Source: CAZGOM01 sp964542875
Lineage (GTDB): Bacteria; Planctomycetota; Phycisphaerae; Phycisphaerales; Phycisphaeraceae
NCBI GenBank assembly: GCA_964542875.1
Contig: CAZIWA010000102.1
Location: forward strand, 1-20,905
DNA length: 20,905 nucleotides
Reading direction: 5' to 3'
Position numbers and translations under genes: made by a program. Positions 10,876 through 18,473 of this stretch are shown piece after piece. The first letter of the stretch is position 1; each line of letters starts with the position of its first letter. Under the pieces are notes generated by a model. That model did no database searches, had not been told where the DNA came from, and saw only the letters and a program-made list of their open reading frames with translations.

Positions 10876-13800
10876 TTAGACGGGTTTGATTTTGCCTTCG
10901 GGGGTGGGGAGGGCTTTTTGCTGCTGGATGAGGTCGGCCAGGGCGAGGGTGAAGGATTCCTTGATCCGGGGGCCGGTGCGGGCGAAGCCGAGTTTTTTGG
11001 CGCTGGTGAGGAAGAGGTCGTCGGTGGACATGGCGCCGAATTGATTCAGGACGTCGAGCAGGGTTTGGGAAATGACATCAGGGGGCACCTGGTCGATTTT
11101 GTCGAAGTCGTCGGGCTTGGGGGCTTCGGTGGGGGGGACGGCCGAGGCGGGGAGGGGGTTTAGGGTGGGGATGGGTTGGGGGGGAAGCGGGGGGCCGCCT
11201 GTGAGGGCATTTTGATAGGCGTGGAGGATGATGGCCAATTGGCGTGCGGGGTCTTTGGCCCAGTCGGTGGACCAGATGCGGAGGATGCGCCAGCCGAGGG
11301 ATTGGAGGACTTGCTCGCGCAGGCGGTCACGGTCGCGGGCGCTTGCGGCGTCGCGGTAGGAGGGGCCGTCGCATTCGATGCCCAGAACGAAGCGGGAGGG
11401 GTCGGCGGGGTCGGTGAGGGCGAGATCGACTTTGAAGGTGGAGCAGCCGACTTGCCGCTGAATGTGGAGGTTGTTGGCCTGGAGGGCGGCGGCGACCTGG
11501 TCTTCAAAGACGAGATGGGTTTCGACGGCTGCAGAGGAGGAGGGGACGGGGGCCTGGAGGGCGGCGGGGCCGCGGGAGGCAAAGTCCAGGTAGGCCTTGA
11601 GGAGGCGCGCGCCGTTGGACTGGGTGCGGGTGAGATCGATGTCCTGGGCGAGGATGGAGGAGAAGAGGGTGAGGCTCAGGCGTGCGCGGGTGACGGCGAC
11701 GTTGAGGCGGCGTTCGCCGCCTTGGCGGTTGAGAGGGCCGAAGTTGTGGCTGAGGGTGCCGGCTTCGTTTTTGGCGTAGCCGACGCCGAAGAAGATGATG
11801 TCGCGTTCGTCGCCCTGGACGTTTTCGAGGTTTTTGACGAAGAAGGGTTCGGGGTTGTCGGGGGAGAAGAAAGATGTGAGTCCCGCGTCCGATGTCCCGT
11901 GTCCAGGGTCAAGAGGGGAGGAGTTAAGGAGGGCTTTGCGGAGGTTGTCGATTTCATCGATGACGCGCAGTTGCTGGGCTTGGTTCATGGTGATGACGCC
12001 GAGGCTTTGGGCGGGGTTTTCCTGGGCGTGTCTGATGACGGCGCGGGCGAGGGTGAGGGCTTCTTCGGCGTTGACGCCGCCGCCGGCGGATTGGCCGGAC
12101 CAGCGACCGGTGGGGACGTGGACCAGGGTTGCGCCGGAGGAGCCGTGGACATCGAGGCAACTGGGGAAGGTGACGAGCTGGTTTTCGTAGAAATAGCGGT
12201 TGGAGAAAGCGATGAGGGATTCGCGCTTGCTGCGGTAGTGCCACTTGAGGCGCTGGCGGGTCATGGGGAGGGTGGCACAGACATCGAGAATGCTTTCAAA
12301 GTCGCGGGTGGTGTGGGCTTCTTCGTCGGCTTCTTCGTCGGTGGAATCGTGATCGGTGATTTTTTCGAAGAAGTCCGTGGGGGGGAGCTGTTTCTGGTCG
12401 CCGGCGACTACGAGTTGACGGCCGCGGTAGACGGAGCAGACGGCGTCGTGGGGGCGGACCTGGGAGGCTTCGTCGAAGATGACGACGTCGAACCGGAGGT
12501 CGTCGGAATCCAGGAATGTGCTGACGGAGAGGGGGCTCATCATGATGCAGGGCTTGATGCGCAGGAGGAGCCGGGGGATGGCGGCGAAGAGGCGGCGGAT
12601 GGGGAGGTGACTGCGCTTTTTGTTCGCCTCGCGCAGGAGGATGCCGACTTCGGAGGAATCGGGGGCGATGGCATCGAGCCCGGAGACGCGGACGCTCTGG
12701 GAGAGGACCTTGGAGCGAACGCGGGTGAAGGCGTTGTGGACCCAGAAGCGGTCAAGGCGTTTGAAGGTTTGCAGGTGGGTGTTGTGACGGGCGAGATCAA
12801 AGCCGGACAGGAGCGGCTCCCGGGCGTAGGTTTCCTGAAGCCAGGCGAGATAGAAGGCGCGGTCAAAAGCGGCCTGGGCCTGAGGGATGGGGATGGCGCC
12901 GGAGAGGAGTTCATCGCGCAGAGTGGCGAGGTTTTGCTTCGCGGCCAAGTCACAGGCGACGAGGAAACGAGACCATTCCATGACGCGGTCGGCGTCGGCG
13001 GTGCGGGCCTGGAGCCATTTAAGAAGGTCCGAAAGCGGGGCGGCGTTGATGGTGATGCCGGTGGAGACGGGGGCGGTGAGTGAGAAGAGGCCGGCGATGA
13101 AGGCGAGCGGTTTGGCGAGCCAGGTGGATTGGATGTCGGCGAGGGCGCGGGCGGCGGCAAGGAGGGATTCGCGGACGGCCGGGTCGGTGAGCGGACGGAT
13201 GAAGCGGTCGGGGATGACGCCGTTGTGGGCGGCGGCGAAGTCAGTGAGCCACTTGGCGAGGTTGGCCTGGGTGCGCCAGCCGCCAAGGTTCGGAGCGTTT
13301 GTTTCCGGGAGGGAGACGCCTAAGGCCGCGGCGAGAGGCTGGGCCTGCCGGCGGGTGTGGACGAGGTTTTGAATCGCCGCTGCGTGAGCGGCGAGGGCGT
13401 CGATTTGGATGGTGTCGGCTTTGTGGGCCGGGGGTTCCGCCAGATCAAGGATGTGGACGAGCCGGTCAGACTGAGCCTTGAGGGTGGCGGAAAACTCGGC
13501 GATGAGCGTGGAGAACTCAGAGAGGGAAAGCAGGCTGGGGGCGGTACCGCGGAGAACGTGGCTGAAGTTGACGGATTTGGAGAGGGCGTCGATGCCGGAT
13601 TGAGCAGACTGCGCGAGCTCCTGGATGCGGACGAGGGATTTTTTGAGGGCCAGAACGTCGTCGGGCGTGGCGGCGGTGAGCCGGGCGGCGCAGCCTTCGA
13701 GGGAGACAAAGTCGCTGTTTAAGGATTGAAAGGCTTTGATTGTTTCGGCGTTGCGGGAAAAGTCCGGTTCCTGGCCGGGGAGGGTCTGGAAGAAGACCGC

Positions 13801-16185
13801 GTCGCCGCTGAGGAGGGTGTGGATTTGCTCCTGGTAGGTGTGCCACTGGTCGAGCTGGAACATGTGATCGACGATGTCGGAGCCCCAGAAGGGCTGGGCT
13901 GATTTATAGAAGGGAGCCAGTGAGCGCTTGGCGCGTTTCCAGGAGCCGGAGAGGCGGCTGAAGAAGGAATCGTGGCGCAGGGCTTCCTTGATGTGCGGGA
14001 GCGCCGCGCGGGTGAACGCGGTGGGGAGGAGGCCGGTGTGGTTTTCAAGCTGCGTGCGGATGCCTTGCGCGAGGGCGGAGAGCTCCGTGGCCTGGTGGGC
14101 GGTTGCGGCGAGGCGCGCAATGCCGGCGGGGGTGAACCAGGCTGGATTGGCAGGGCGCAGAGCGACGGCGATGCGGGCGGCGGCGGCGAAGGCGAGGATG
14201 GAATCAAGCGTCGCGGGGTTTTGGGGAGCCAGGGTGAGCTGTTGATGGACGGCCTTGGTGAGTGCGGCGGCCTGCTGGATGGTTTCGCTGAGCGTTTGCA
14301 GCGCATTTTGGGTGGATTGGAGAAGGCCGGGCTGGGCGCGGATGTCGCTTGAGAGCGTTGGCAAGGCGGACTTGAGCGCGGGATGCGTCTGCGCGGCGGC
14401 CTGGAAGAGTTGGGTGTCCGCATTCAGGAGGGAGTTTTCACGAAAGCTGCCCAAGGTCTGGTGGGTTTGGGCGTAAGACTCGGAGAGGGCGTGGAGCTGG
14501 GTGTACCGCTGGGCGGTGGCGAGCAGGCCGGTGGGCACCCAATTGGGGGGGATGGCCGGGTGGGCGTGGAGTTTTGCGGCCTCGTCGGCGGCGGGAGTGA
14601 TTTGAGAGAGGGAGGGATCGGCGGGCAGGAAGTTTTCGGCGCATAGAACGGCGAGGCTGGGCAGGGCGTCCTGCAGGGCCTTGGCGGCGGCGGCGAAGTG
14701 GTGCCGGATGTCGTCGGGCAGGCTTAGCGGTGCGGAGATGACGTTGGCATGGCGCCAGGGATGGGAGGACTGGTTTTCGATCACATCCCGACAGGCGATG
14801 AGGGCTTCGATGGCGGCGTGGAGTTGGCGCAGATGGGCACGGTCGACGGCGTGGGTGTTTTCAAAGGCCTGGCGCGTGGCTGGGGCCTGGCGGGCGCGGA
14901 CGTAAAGCCCGTGGGCGTCGTAGGCGCTGATCTGGAGCGCGGCGCGGGGTGCGTGGAGGGCGTGGACGTAACTGGAGAGGGCATCGCGCGAAGCGGTAAG
15001 GCCGGCGAGCTCGTCATCCATGGGAGGGTAAAGCTCGGGTTTGGCGGTGAGGGCGCGCTCAAGGTCTTGAACGACGGCGCGTTTGTTGGCTTTGTGGCTG
15101 TGGCATTCGAGGCAGAAGCCGCCTAGGTTTCTGGCGTCGAGACGGCGTTTGACGACTTCAAGGGCGGCGGCCTTTTCGCTGACGAAGAGAACGGTTTTAC
15201 CGTCGGCCAGGCACTGGGCGATGATGTTGGCGATGGTCTGGCTTTTGCCGGTGCCGGGGGGGCCGTCGAGCACAAGGCTTTTGCCTTGTTTCACCAGTTC
15301 GATGGCTTCGTGCTGGCTGGAATCGCAGTCGAGGATGACGTGGGCTGCGGCAAGGGTGGCGCGCTGGTCCAGGGGGCCTTGCGGATCTGGTGTGGCCAGG
15401 GCGCGCATGGGGTCTGCATCGCCTGCGAGGGCGCGGCAGACGGGGTGGGCGGTGACCTGTGCCTCGTTGGTGCCCAGGTCCTGCCACATGGAGACTTTTT
15501 GGAAAGCGAAGGTGCCCAGACCGGCGGCGAGGGTGATGGACCAGCGGTCGCGGGTGGCGATGGCCGCCTGCACTTGGGAGAGGTAGGTCTGAAGGCTTTC
15601 GGGGGATGCACGGAGCGCTTCTTCGTCCAACTCCGGCAGGGTAAGGGAAAATTGGGAGCGCAGAAGCTCCGTGATGGGGTGGTTGGGCGCGAGGTCCTCT
15701 TCGGAGGGGTGGAGCAGCCAGGGGGAATCGATTGCGGGCTTTTCAAGAGTCACGGGGAGCAGGACAAGCGGAGAAAGGACAGGGGCGGTGGCGTCGGCGG
15801 TTTCGTACCAGGAGAGGAAGCCAAAGGCGAGGAAGAGCGTGTTTACGCCTTGCTCGGAGAGGGAAGTGCGGGCGGCGAGCTCAAGGCGTTTGAGTTTGTT
15901 GTCCAGGGCTTTTTCAAGCAGCGGGGTGATGGCCTGGGATTTGTCCGGGGCGTCGGAAGGCTCATCAAAAGAGAGGGATTTCCCCTTGATGGCGGTGTGT
16001 TCCCAGAGATCAAAGAACGAGGGGTGGAGCACGGGAAGGAGCCCGGACCTGGGGTCGAGCCTGGCGTTGATGAGGCGGTTGCGCTTGGTGGTGTCCAGCA
16101 GTTGGCGACGCCAGGCCTGGACCTCAGGGGTGAGGTCTTTGGGGAGTGCGGGAGGGACAGTCGAGGTGGCGGGTGTCTGGGTCAA
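10876..16185 (-). CDS. DUF4011 / SF1 helicase / Vsr-like nuclease / DUF3320 protein
   Basis: A 1769-residue multidomain protein. Residues 20-150 are a DUF4011 region (WRRQLLDTTKRNRLIN). Walker A is GPPGTGKS at 308-315, and a long mostly helical segment of unknown function spans about 350-1180. The SF1 motor continues with Walker B DEAS (1238-1241), AGDQKQLPP, WHYRSKRESLI, VQGDERD near 1456-1462 and VAVTRAR (1496-1502). A PD-(D/E)XK/Vsr-like nuclease (MTES_1575 type) follows at about 1560-1660 with Asp1587 and the IECDG motif (Glu1604, Asp1606), then a DUF3320-type C terminus (1690-1769). Proteins of this architecture are associated with phage defence, so DNA targeting is inferred. The start is probably TTG at 16185, preceded by AGGGAAG; there is no in-frame ATG nearby. 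No partner methylase, toxin or integrase is adjacent. Confidence 0.88.
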   Translation of the reverse strand: MTQTPATSTVPPALPKDLTPEVQAWRRQLLDTTKRNRLINARLDPRSGLLPVLHPSFFDLWEHTAIKGKSLSFDEPSDAPDKSQAITPLLEKALDNKLKRLELAARTSLSEQGVNTLFLAFGFLSWYETADATAPVLSPLVLLPVTLEKPAIDSPWLLHPSEEDLAPNHPITELLRSQFSLTLPELDEEALRASPESLQTYLSQVQAAIATRDRWSITLAAGLGTFAFQKVSMWQDLGTNEAQVTAHPVCRALAGDADPMRALATPDPQGPLDQRATLAAAHVILDCDSSQHEAIELVKQGKSLVLDGPPGTGKSQTIANIIAQCLADGKTVLFVSEKAAALEVVKRRLDARNLGGFCLECHSHKANKRAVVQDLERALTAKPELYPPMDDELAGLTASRDALSSYVHALHAPRAALQISAYDAHGLYVRARQAPATRQAFENTHAVDRAHLRQLHAAIEALIACRDVIENQSSHPWRHANVISAPLSLPDDIRHHFAAAAKALQDALPSLAVLCAENFLPADPSLSQITPAADEAAKLHAHPAIPPNWVPTGLLATAQRYTQLHALSESYAQTHQTLGSFRENSLLNADTQLFQAAAQTHPALKSALPTLSSDIRAQPGLLQSTQNALQTLSETIQQAAALTKAVHQQLTLAPQNPATLDSILAFAAAARIAVALRPANPAWFTPAGIARLAATAHQATELSALAQGIRTQLENHTGLLPTAFTRAALPHIKEALRHDSFFSRLSGSWKRAKRSLAPFYKSAQPFWGSDIVDHMFQLDQWHTYQEQIHTLLSGDAVFFQTLPGQEPDFSRNAETIKAFQSLNSDFVSLEGCAARLTAATPDDVLALKKSLVRIQELAQSAQSGIDALSKSVNFSHVLRGTAPSLLSLSEFSTLIAEFSATLKAQSDRLVHILDLAEPPAHKADTIQIDALAAHAAAIQNLVHTRRQAQPLAAALGVSLPETNAPNLGGWRTQANLAKWLTDFAAAHNGVIPDRFIRPLTDPAVRESLLAAARALADIQSTWLAKPLAFIAGLFSLTAPVSTGITINAAPLSDLLKWLQARTADADRVMEWSRFLVACDLAAKQNLATLRDELLSGAIPIPQAQAAFDRAFYLAWLQETYAREPLLSGFDLARHNTHLQTFKRLDRFWVHNAFTRVRSKVLSQSVRVSGLDAIAPDSSEVGILLREANKKRSHLPIRRLFAAIPRLLLRIKPCIMMSPLSVSTFLDSDDLRFDVVIFDEASQVRPHDAVCSVYRGRQLVVAGDQKQLPPTDFFEKITDHDSTDEEADEEAHTTRDFESILDVCATLPMTRQRLKWHYRSKRESLIAFSNRYFYENQLVTFPSCLDVHGSSGATLVHVPTGRWSGQSAGGGVNAEEALTLARAVIRHAQENPAQSLGVITMNQAQQLRVIDEIDNLRKALLNSSPLDPGHGTSDAGLTSFFSPDNPEPFFVKNLENVQGDERDIIFFGVGYAKNEAGTLSHNFGPLNRQGGERRLNVAVTRARLSLTLFSSILAQDIDLTRTQSNGARLLKAYLDFASRGPAALQAPVPSSSAAVETHLVFEDQVAAALQANNLHIQRQVGCSTFKVDLALTDPADPSRFVLGIECDGPSYRDAASARDRDRLREQVLQSLGWRILRIWSTDWAKDPARQLAIILHAYQNALTGGPPLPPQPIPTLNPLPASAVPPTEAPKPDDFDKIDQVPPDVISQTLLDVLNQFGAMSTDDLFLTSAKKLGFARTGPRIKESFTLALADLIQQQKALPTPEGKIKPV
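11880..11915. repeat. Tandem GTCCCGYGTCC repeat inside the helicase gene
   Basis: GTCCCGCGTCC and GTCCCGTGTCC lie in tandem, separated by three bases (GAT), and are followed by AGGGTC. They encode a Pro/Gly-rich stretch (LDPGHGTSDAGLTSFF, near residues 1425-1440) just before the conserved VQGDERD helicase motif. The block reads through in frame. It resembles intergenic repeats more than helicase sequence, so it may be an inserted repeat. Confidence 0.45.
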
Positions 16186-16227
16186 TGCGTGGCTTCCCTG
16201 GAGAGAGTGCCATGATAGGGCAGGGCC

Positions 16228-16275
16228 GAAGCATTTGCTGATTTCGCCGGTGTCCGGGTTGCCGGGCGGCGGGTT
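16228..16275 (-). repeat. Hairpin-bearing intergenic repeat, copy B
   Basis: GAAGCATTTGCTGATTTC (16228-16245) matches copy C (AAGCATTTGCCGATTTC) at 16 of 17 positions. It is followed by GC-rich sequence with imperfect CCGG/CCGGG symmetry. It fills most of the gap between the metalloprotease-like gene and the helicase gene. The flank to the left of the core (GGGCC) differs from the GGGGTAA of copies A and C. Confidence 0.5.
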
Positions 16276-16291
16276 ATCGGTTGTCCATGAC

Positions 16292-17077
16292 TTATGTTCT
16301 GGGGGAATTCATAGATTGCCTGTTGAGGCCTTTGGCGTAAAGCAGGGTGATGGGGTAGACGGCGATGGAAGCCAGGAGCATGACGATGACGACGGGCTGG
16401 ATGCTGGTGAGGATCAGGACATCGTAGGCAACGACGACGTAGTCATTGATGTGGCCGGGTTCGGAGCCGTTGATGTAGTCGGTACGGGTGGCGGGGTCGC
16501 GGAGAATGCCGAGGCACATGAAGAAGTTGGCGAAGACGAAGTACCAGCCGACGATTCCGTAGAGAGCGCGTTCAAGCTGGTTGTGGGTGAAGAGGCCGGT
16601 TTGGGCCCGCCAGAGGCAAATGCCGGCGAAGAGGAGTTCAGCCCCGTGGCCGGCGAGGAGGATGGCGAGCTGGGAATAGCGGGGGCTGAGGGCGATGAAG
16701 GGATAGAGAACCGCAGCGGCGGTGGCGGTGATGCGGAGGAATTTGTTTTTCCATGCCTGATGGGCGAGGGTCAAAAGAACGATCCAGACAAAGGCGCAGA
16801 GCCAGAGCATCTGATGCTGGCCGACCATGGTGAAAGGGACGTGGCCGTCGAGCGAGATGCGCGGGAGGGCCGGGCGGCCCAGGGCGAGGGCCATGAGGGT
16901 GTGGCCGCCTTCGTGGACGATGGCCTGGAAGAGCCAGCCCATGATGCGGGTGAGACAGGTGCTTTGGATGAGCGGGACGAAGAGGAGGCCCAGGCCTGCG
17001 TAGAGAAAGCCGGTGACCCGGGGAGAGAGCCGGGTTTGGGGTGGTGTTGGGAGAGGCGGAGGTGAGGCGAGGCGCAT
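16292..17077 (-). CDS. HEGGH-containing membrane protein, M50B-like metalloprotease
   Basis: A 261-residue polytopic membrane protein with about six hydrophobic spans (around 22-40, 88-106, 113-131, 136-157, 172-191, 215-245). A zinc-protease type HEXXH motif, His55-Glu56-Gly-Gly-His59, lies at the membrane after the first span, as in M50/M50B site-2-protease-like families. LAGHGAELLFAG (141-152) with His144 and Glu147 could supply further metal ligands; this is a guess, since the usual NPDG-type third-ligand motif is not visible. The substrate is unknown. There is no clear ribosome site before the ATG at 17077. The gene lies on the same strand as the helicase, 106 bases upstream of it, and diverges from the YrdC-phosphatase gene. 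Confidence 0.7.
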   Translation of the reverse strand: MRLASPPPLPTPPQTRLSPRVTGFLYAGLGLLFVPLIQSTCLTRIMGWLFQAIVHEGGHTLMALALGRPALPRISLDGHVPFTMVGQHQMLWLCAFVWIVLLTLAHQAWKNKFLRITATAAAVLYPFIALSPRYSQLAILLAGHGAELLFAGICLWRAQTGLFTHNQLERALYGIVGWYFVFANFFMCLGILRDPATRTDYINGSEPGHINDYVVVAYDVLILTSIQPVVIVMLLASIAVYPITLLYAKGLNRQSMNSPRT

Positions 17078-17149
17078 GAGGGAATGGTAAGGGGGAAGTC
17101 AAGAGGAGGTGAAGAATGGGGGGCGCTCGTTTTTCGGGTTCTGCGTTCA

Positions 17150-17155
17150 TATGAT
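17150..17155 (+). promoter_or_regulatory. Candidate -10 box of the YrdC-phosphatase gene
   Basis: TATGAT lies 9 bases before the ATG at 17164. The -35 region is weak (TCGTTT-like at 17127-17132). If used, transcription would begin about two bases before the ATG, so the message would be nearly leaderless, which would fit the lack of any Shine-Dalgarno sequence. Confidence 0.3.
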
Positions 17156-17163
17156 TGCGTGCC

Positions 17164-18213
17164 ATGGTGAAGTTCACTTTTGAATCTGTACGCAAAGACC
17201 CCAAAGCGGCGGCGCGGGTGAGAGAGATCCTGGCCGGCGATGGCGTGGTGGTGTTTCCCACGGAGACGGTTTATGGCGTGGGGGTGCTGGCCTCGAGCCA
17301 AGCCGGAGCGGCTAAGGTTCGTTCGCTTAAAGGGTTAACGGCCGATGCAGCGCTGGCCCTGCATCTGGCGAGCCAGGAAGACGCGGTGAAACTGCTGGAC
17401 GGGCAGCACCGGGGGGTGATCCGGCTGGCGAAAAAGGTGTTTCCCGGTCCGGTGGCACTTCGGGTGAGCGGGGAGATCGGGACGATTCGGGTACCCGACG
17501 ATGCCGCGGCGCAATGGATGATCCAAGCTGCGCAGGGGCCGGTGGCGGGAACGTCGGCAGGCACCAGCGACCCTGATGAAGCGGTGGCGCTGTGGGAAGG
17601 CAAGGCGGATGCGATCATCGTCAATGGGCGGTCGCGGTTTGGAAAACCATCCACGGTGGTGGATGTGGTTTTGAACGGGCCGGAGACGCCCGCGACTGTA
17701 ACGGTGACGCGCGAGGGTGTTTATGATGCAAGGTATATGAGTAAATTCCTGCGATTCACGGTGCTGCTGGTGTGCTCGGGCAATACGTGCCGTTCGCCGA
17801 TGGCGGCGGGGCTGGCCCGGGCGATGGTGGCGCGCAAACTGGGGGTGACGGAAGCGCAACTGGAAGCACGGGGAGTGAAAATCCTTTCGGCGGGGACGAT
17901 GGCGTCCGCAGGGTATACCGCGAGCGAGAACGCCGTGACGGTGATGCAGAAACGGGGAATCGACCTTTCACGGCACCGGTCGAGCCCGGTGACGCACGAG
18001 ATGGTCAATGAAGCGGATGTGATTTTGTGCATGACGCAGACGCACCTGAACCAGGTGATGCGCATGGGGGGATCGGTTGCGCAAAAGGCGTTTTTGCTGG
18101 ATGAAGCGGGAATCGACGATCCGTACGGCGGGCCAGAGGAGGCTTATGAAGACGCGGCGAGGCAGATCGAGCCGGCGCTGCGGTTTCATTTGAGTAAAGA
18201 GGGCCTGGCCTGA
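17164..18213 (+). CDS. YrdC/TsaC-like domain fused to a YwlE-like phosphatase
   Basis: A 349-residue fusion. Residues 20-190 are YrdC/Sua5-like (the fold that makes threonylcarbamoyl-AMP for tRNA t6A), with VVVFPTETVYGVG (28-40), PGPVALRV and KPSTVVDV (161-168). Residues 192-349 are a low-molecular-weight phosphatase: P-loop CSGNTCRSPM with nucleophile Cys204 and Arg210, and DDPYGG (318-323) with general acid Asp319. Thr208 in the P-loop is the residue that marks the protein-arginine phosphatase YwlE rather than tyrosine phosphatases, and DPYGG resembles YwlE. In Bacillus ywlC (a Sua5/TsaC protein) and ywlE are near neighbours, which fits the fusion. In the YrdC half, the expected KxR and SxN motifs read KGL (56-58) and SAG (131-133), so synthase activity is doubtful. 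The frame opens at a TTG at 17155; the ATG at 17164 is preferred. Confidence 0.88.
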   Translation: MVKFTFESVRKDPKAAARVREILAGDGVVVFPTETVYGVGVLASSQAGAAKVRSLKGLTADAALALHLASQEDAVKLLDGQHRGVIRLAKKVFPGPVALRVSGEIGTIRVPDDAAAQWMIQAAQGPVAGTSAGTSDPDEAVALWEGKADAIIVNGRSRFGKPSTVVDVVLNGPETPATVTVTREGVYDARYMSKFLRFTVLLVCSGNTCRSPMAAGLARAMVARKLGVTEAQLEARGVKILSAGTMASAGYTASENAVTVMQKRGIDLSRHRSSPVTHEMVNEADVILCMTQTHLNQVMRMGGSVAQKAFLLDEAGIDDPYGGPEEAYEDAARQIEPALRFHLSKEGLA

Positions 18214-18217
18214 AGCC

Positions 18218-18274
18218 GGGGTAAAAGCATTTGCCGATTTCCCACGCGCCCGGTGACCCGGGTGGTGAATGCTT
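18218..18274 (-). repeat. Hairpin-bearing intergenic repeat, copy C
   Basis: The most complete copy. GGGGTAAAAGCATTTG leads into CCGATTTC, then CCCGG-TGAC-CCGGG (18249-18262, 5-bp stem) and a closing AATGCTT (18268-18274) that is the inverted complement of AAGCATT (18225-18231). The whole unit is thus about 50 bases with terminal inverted repeats and a central hairpin. It begins five bases after the stop codon of the YrdC-phosphatase gene. Confidence 0.6.
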
Positions 18275-18342
18275 CGCATTTGGCTTGTGGGGGCGGAGGG
18301 AGCTTAGCGGTGGATAAACGTGGTGAAAACTTAAGATTAGTT

Positions 18343-18361
18343 TGTAAATAATGTGTAAATA
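18343..18361 (+). promoter_or_regulatory. Direct repeat TGTAAATA, candidate regulator site
   Basis: TGTAAATA occurs twice (18343-18350 and 18354-18361) with starts 11 bases apart, about one helical turn. It lies in an AT-rich patch of a GC-rich genome, about 50 bases upstream of the proposed promoter of the receiver-kinase gene. Such spacing is typical of response-regulator dimers; the binding protein is unknown. Confidence 0.4.
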
Positions 18362-18407
18362 GGCATTGTTGATATGTCATTGAATGAGCCGTGAATGAGG
18401 ACTGGAC

Positions 18408-18436
18408 TTGGCAGGTTGCCATGGTTGGCCTAGACT
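18408..18436 (+). promoter_or_regulatory. Candidate promoter of the receiver-kinase gene
   Basis: TTGGCA (18408-18413) and TAGACT (18431-18436) are separated by 17 bases, matching the sigma-70 consensus at 5/6 and 4/6 positions. The expected start near 18443 falls inside the palindrome at 18425-18453 and leaves a leader of about 30 bases. Confidence 0.45.
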
Positions 18437-18453
18437 ACGGCGGTAGTCGCCAA
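18425..18453 (+). promoter_or_regulatory. Palindrome overlapping -10 and start point
   Basis: TTGGC (18425-18429) pairs with GCCAA (18449-18453), and GACTAC (18433-18438) pairs with GTAGTC (18443-18448), around a GGCG centre. The CTA between the left arms is unpaired. Because it covers the proposed -10 box and start point it could be an operator. If transcription starts further upstream it would instead be a leader hairpin 20 bases before the start codon. Confidence 0.5.
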
Positions 18454-18473
18454 TCCTCCACGGGAAAGAGGCC

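Noticed and set aside
11176..13083. A 635-codon plus-strand open frame opposite the helicase-nuclease gene
   Set aside because: The minus-strand frame carries intact helicase and nuclease motifs across the whole interval. The plus-strand product is low-complexity and lacks motifs or a ribosome site.
10341..18274. The three AAGCATTTG elements as a CRISPR array
   Set aside because: The copies are kilobases apart, differ outside a short core, have no regular spacers, and no cas gene is present.
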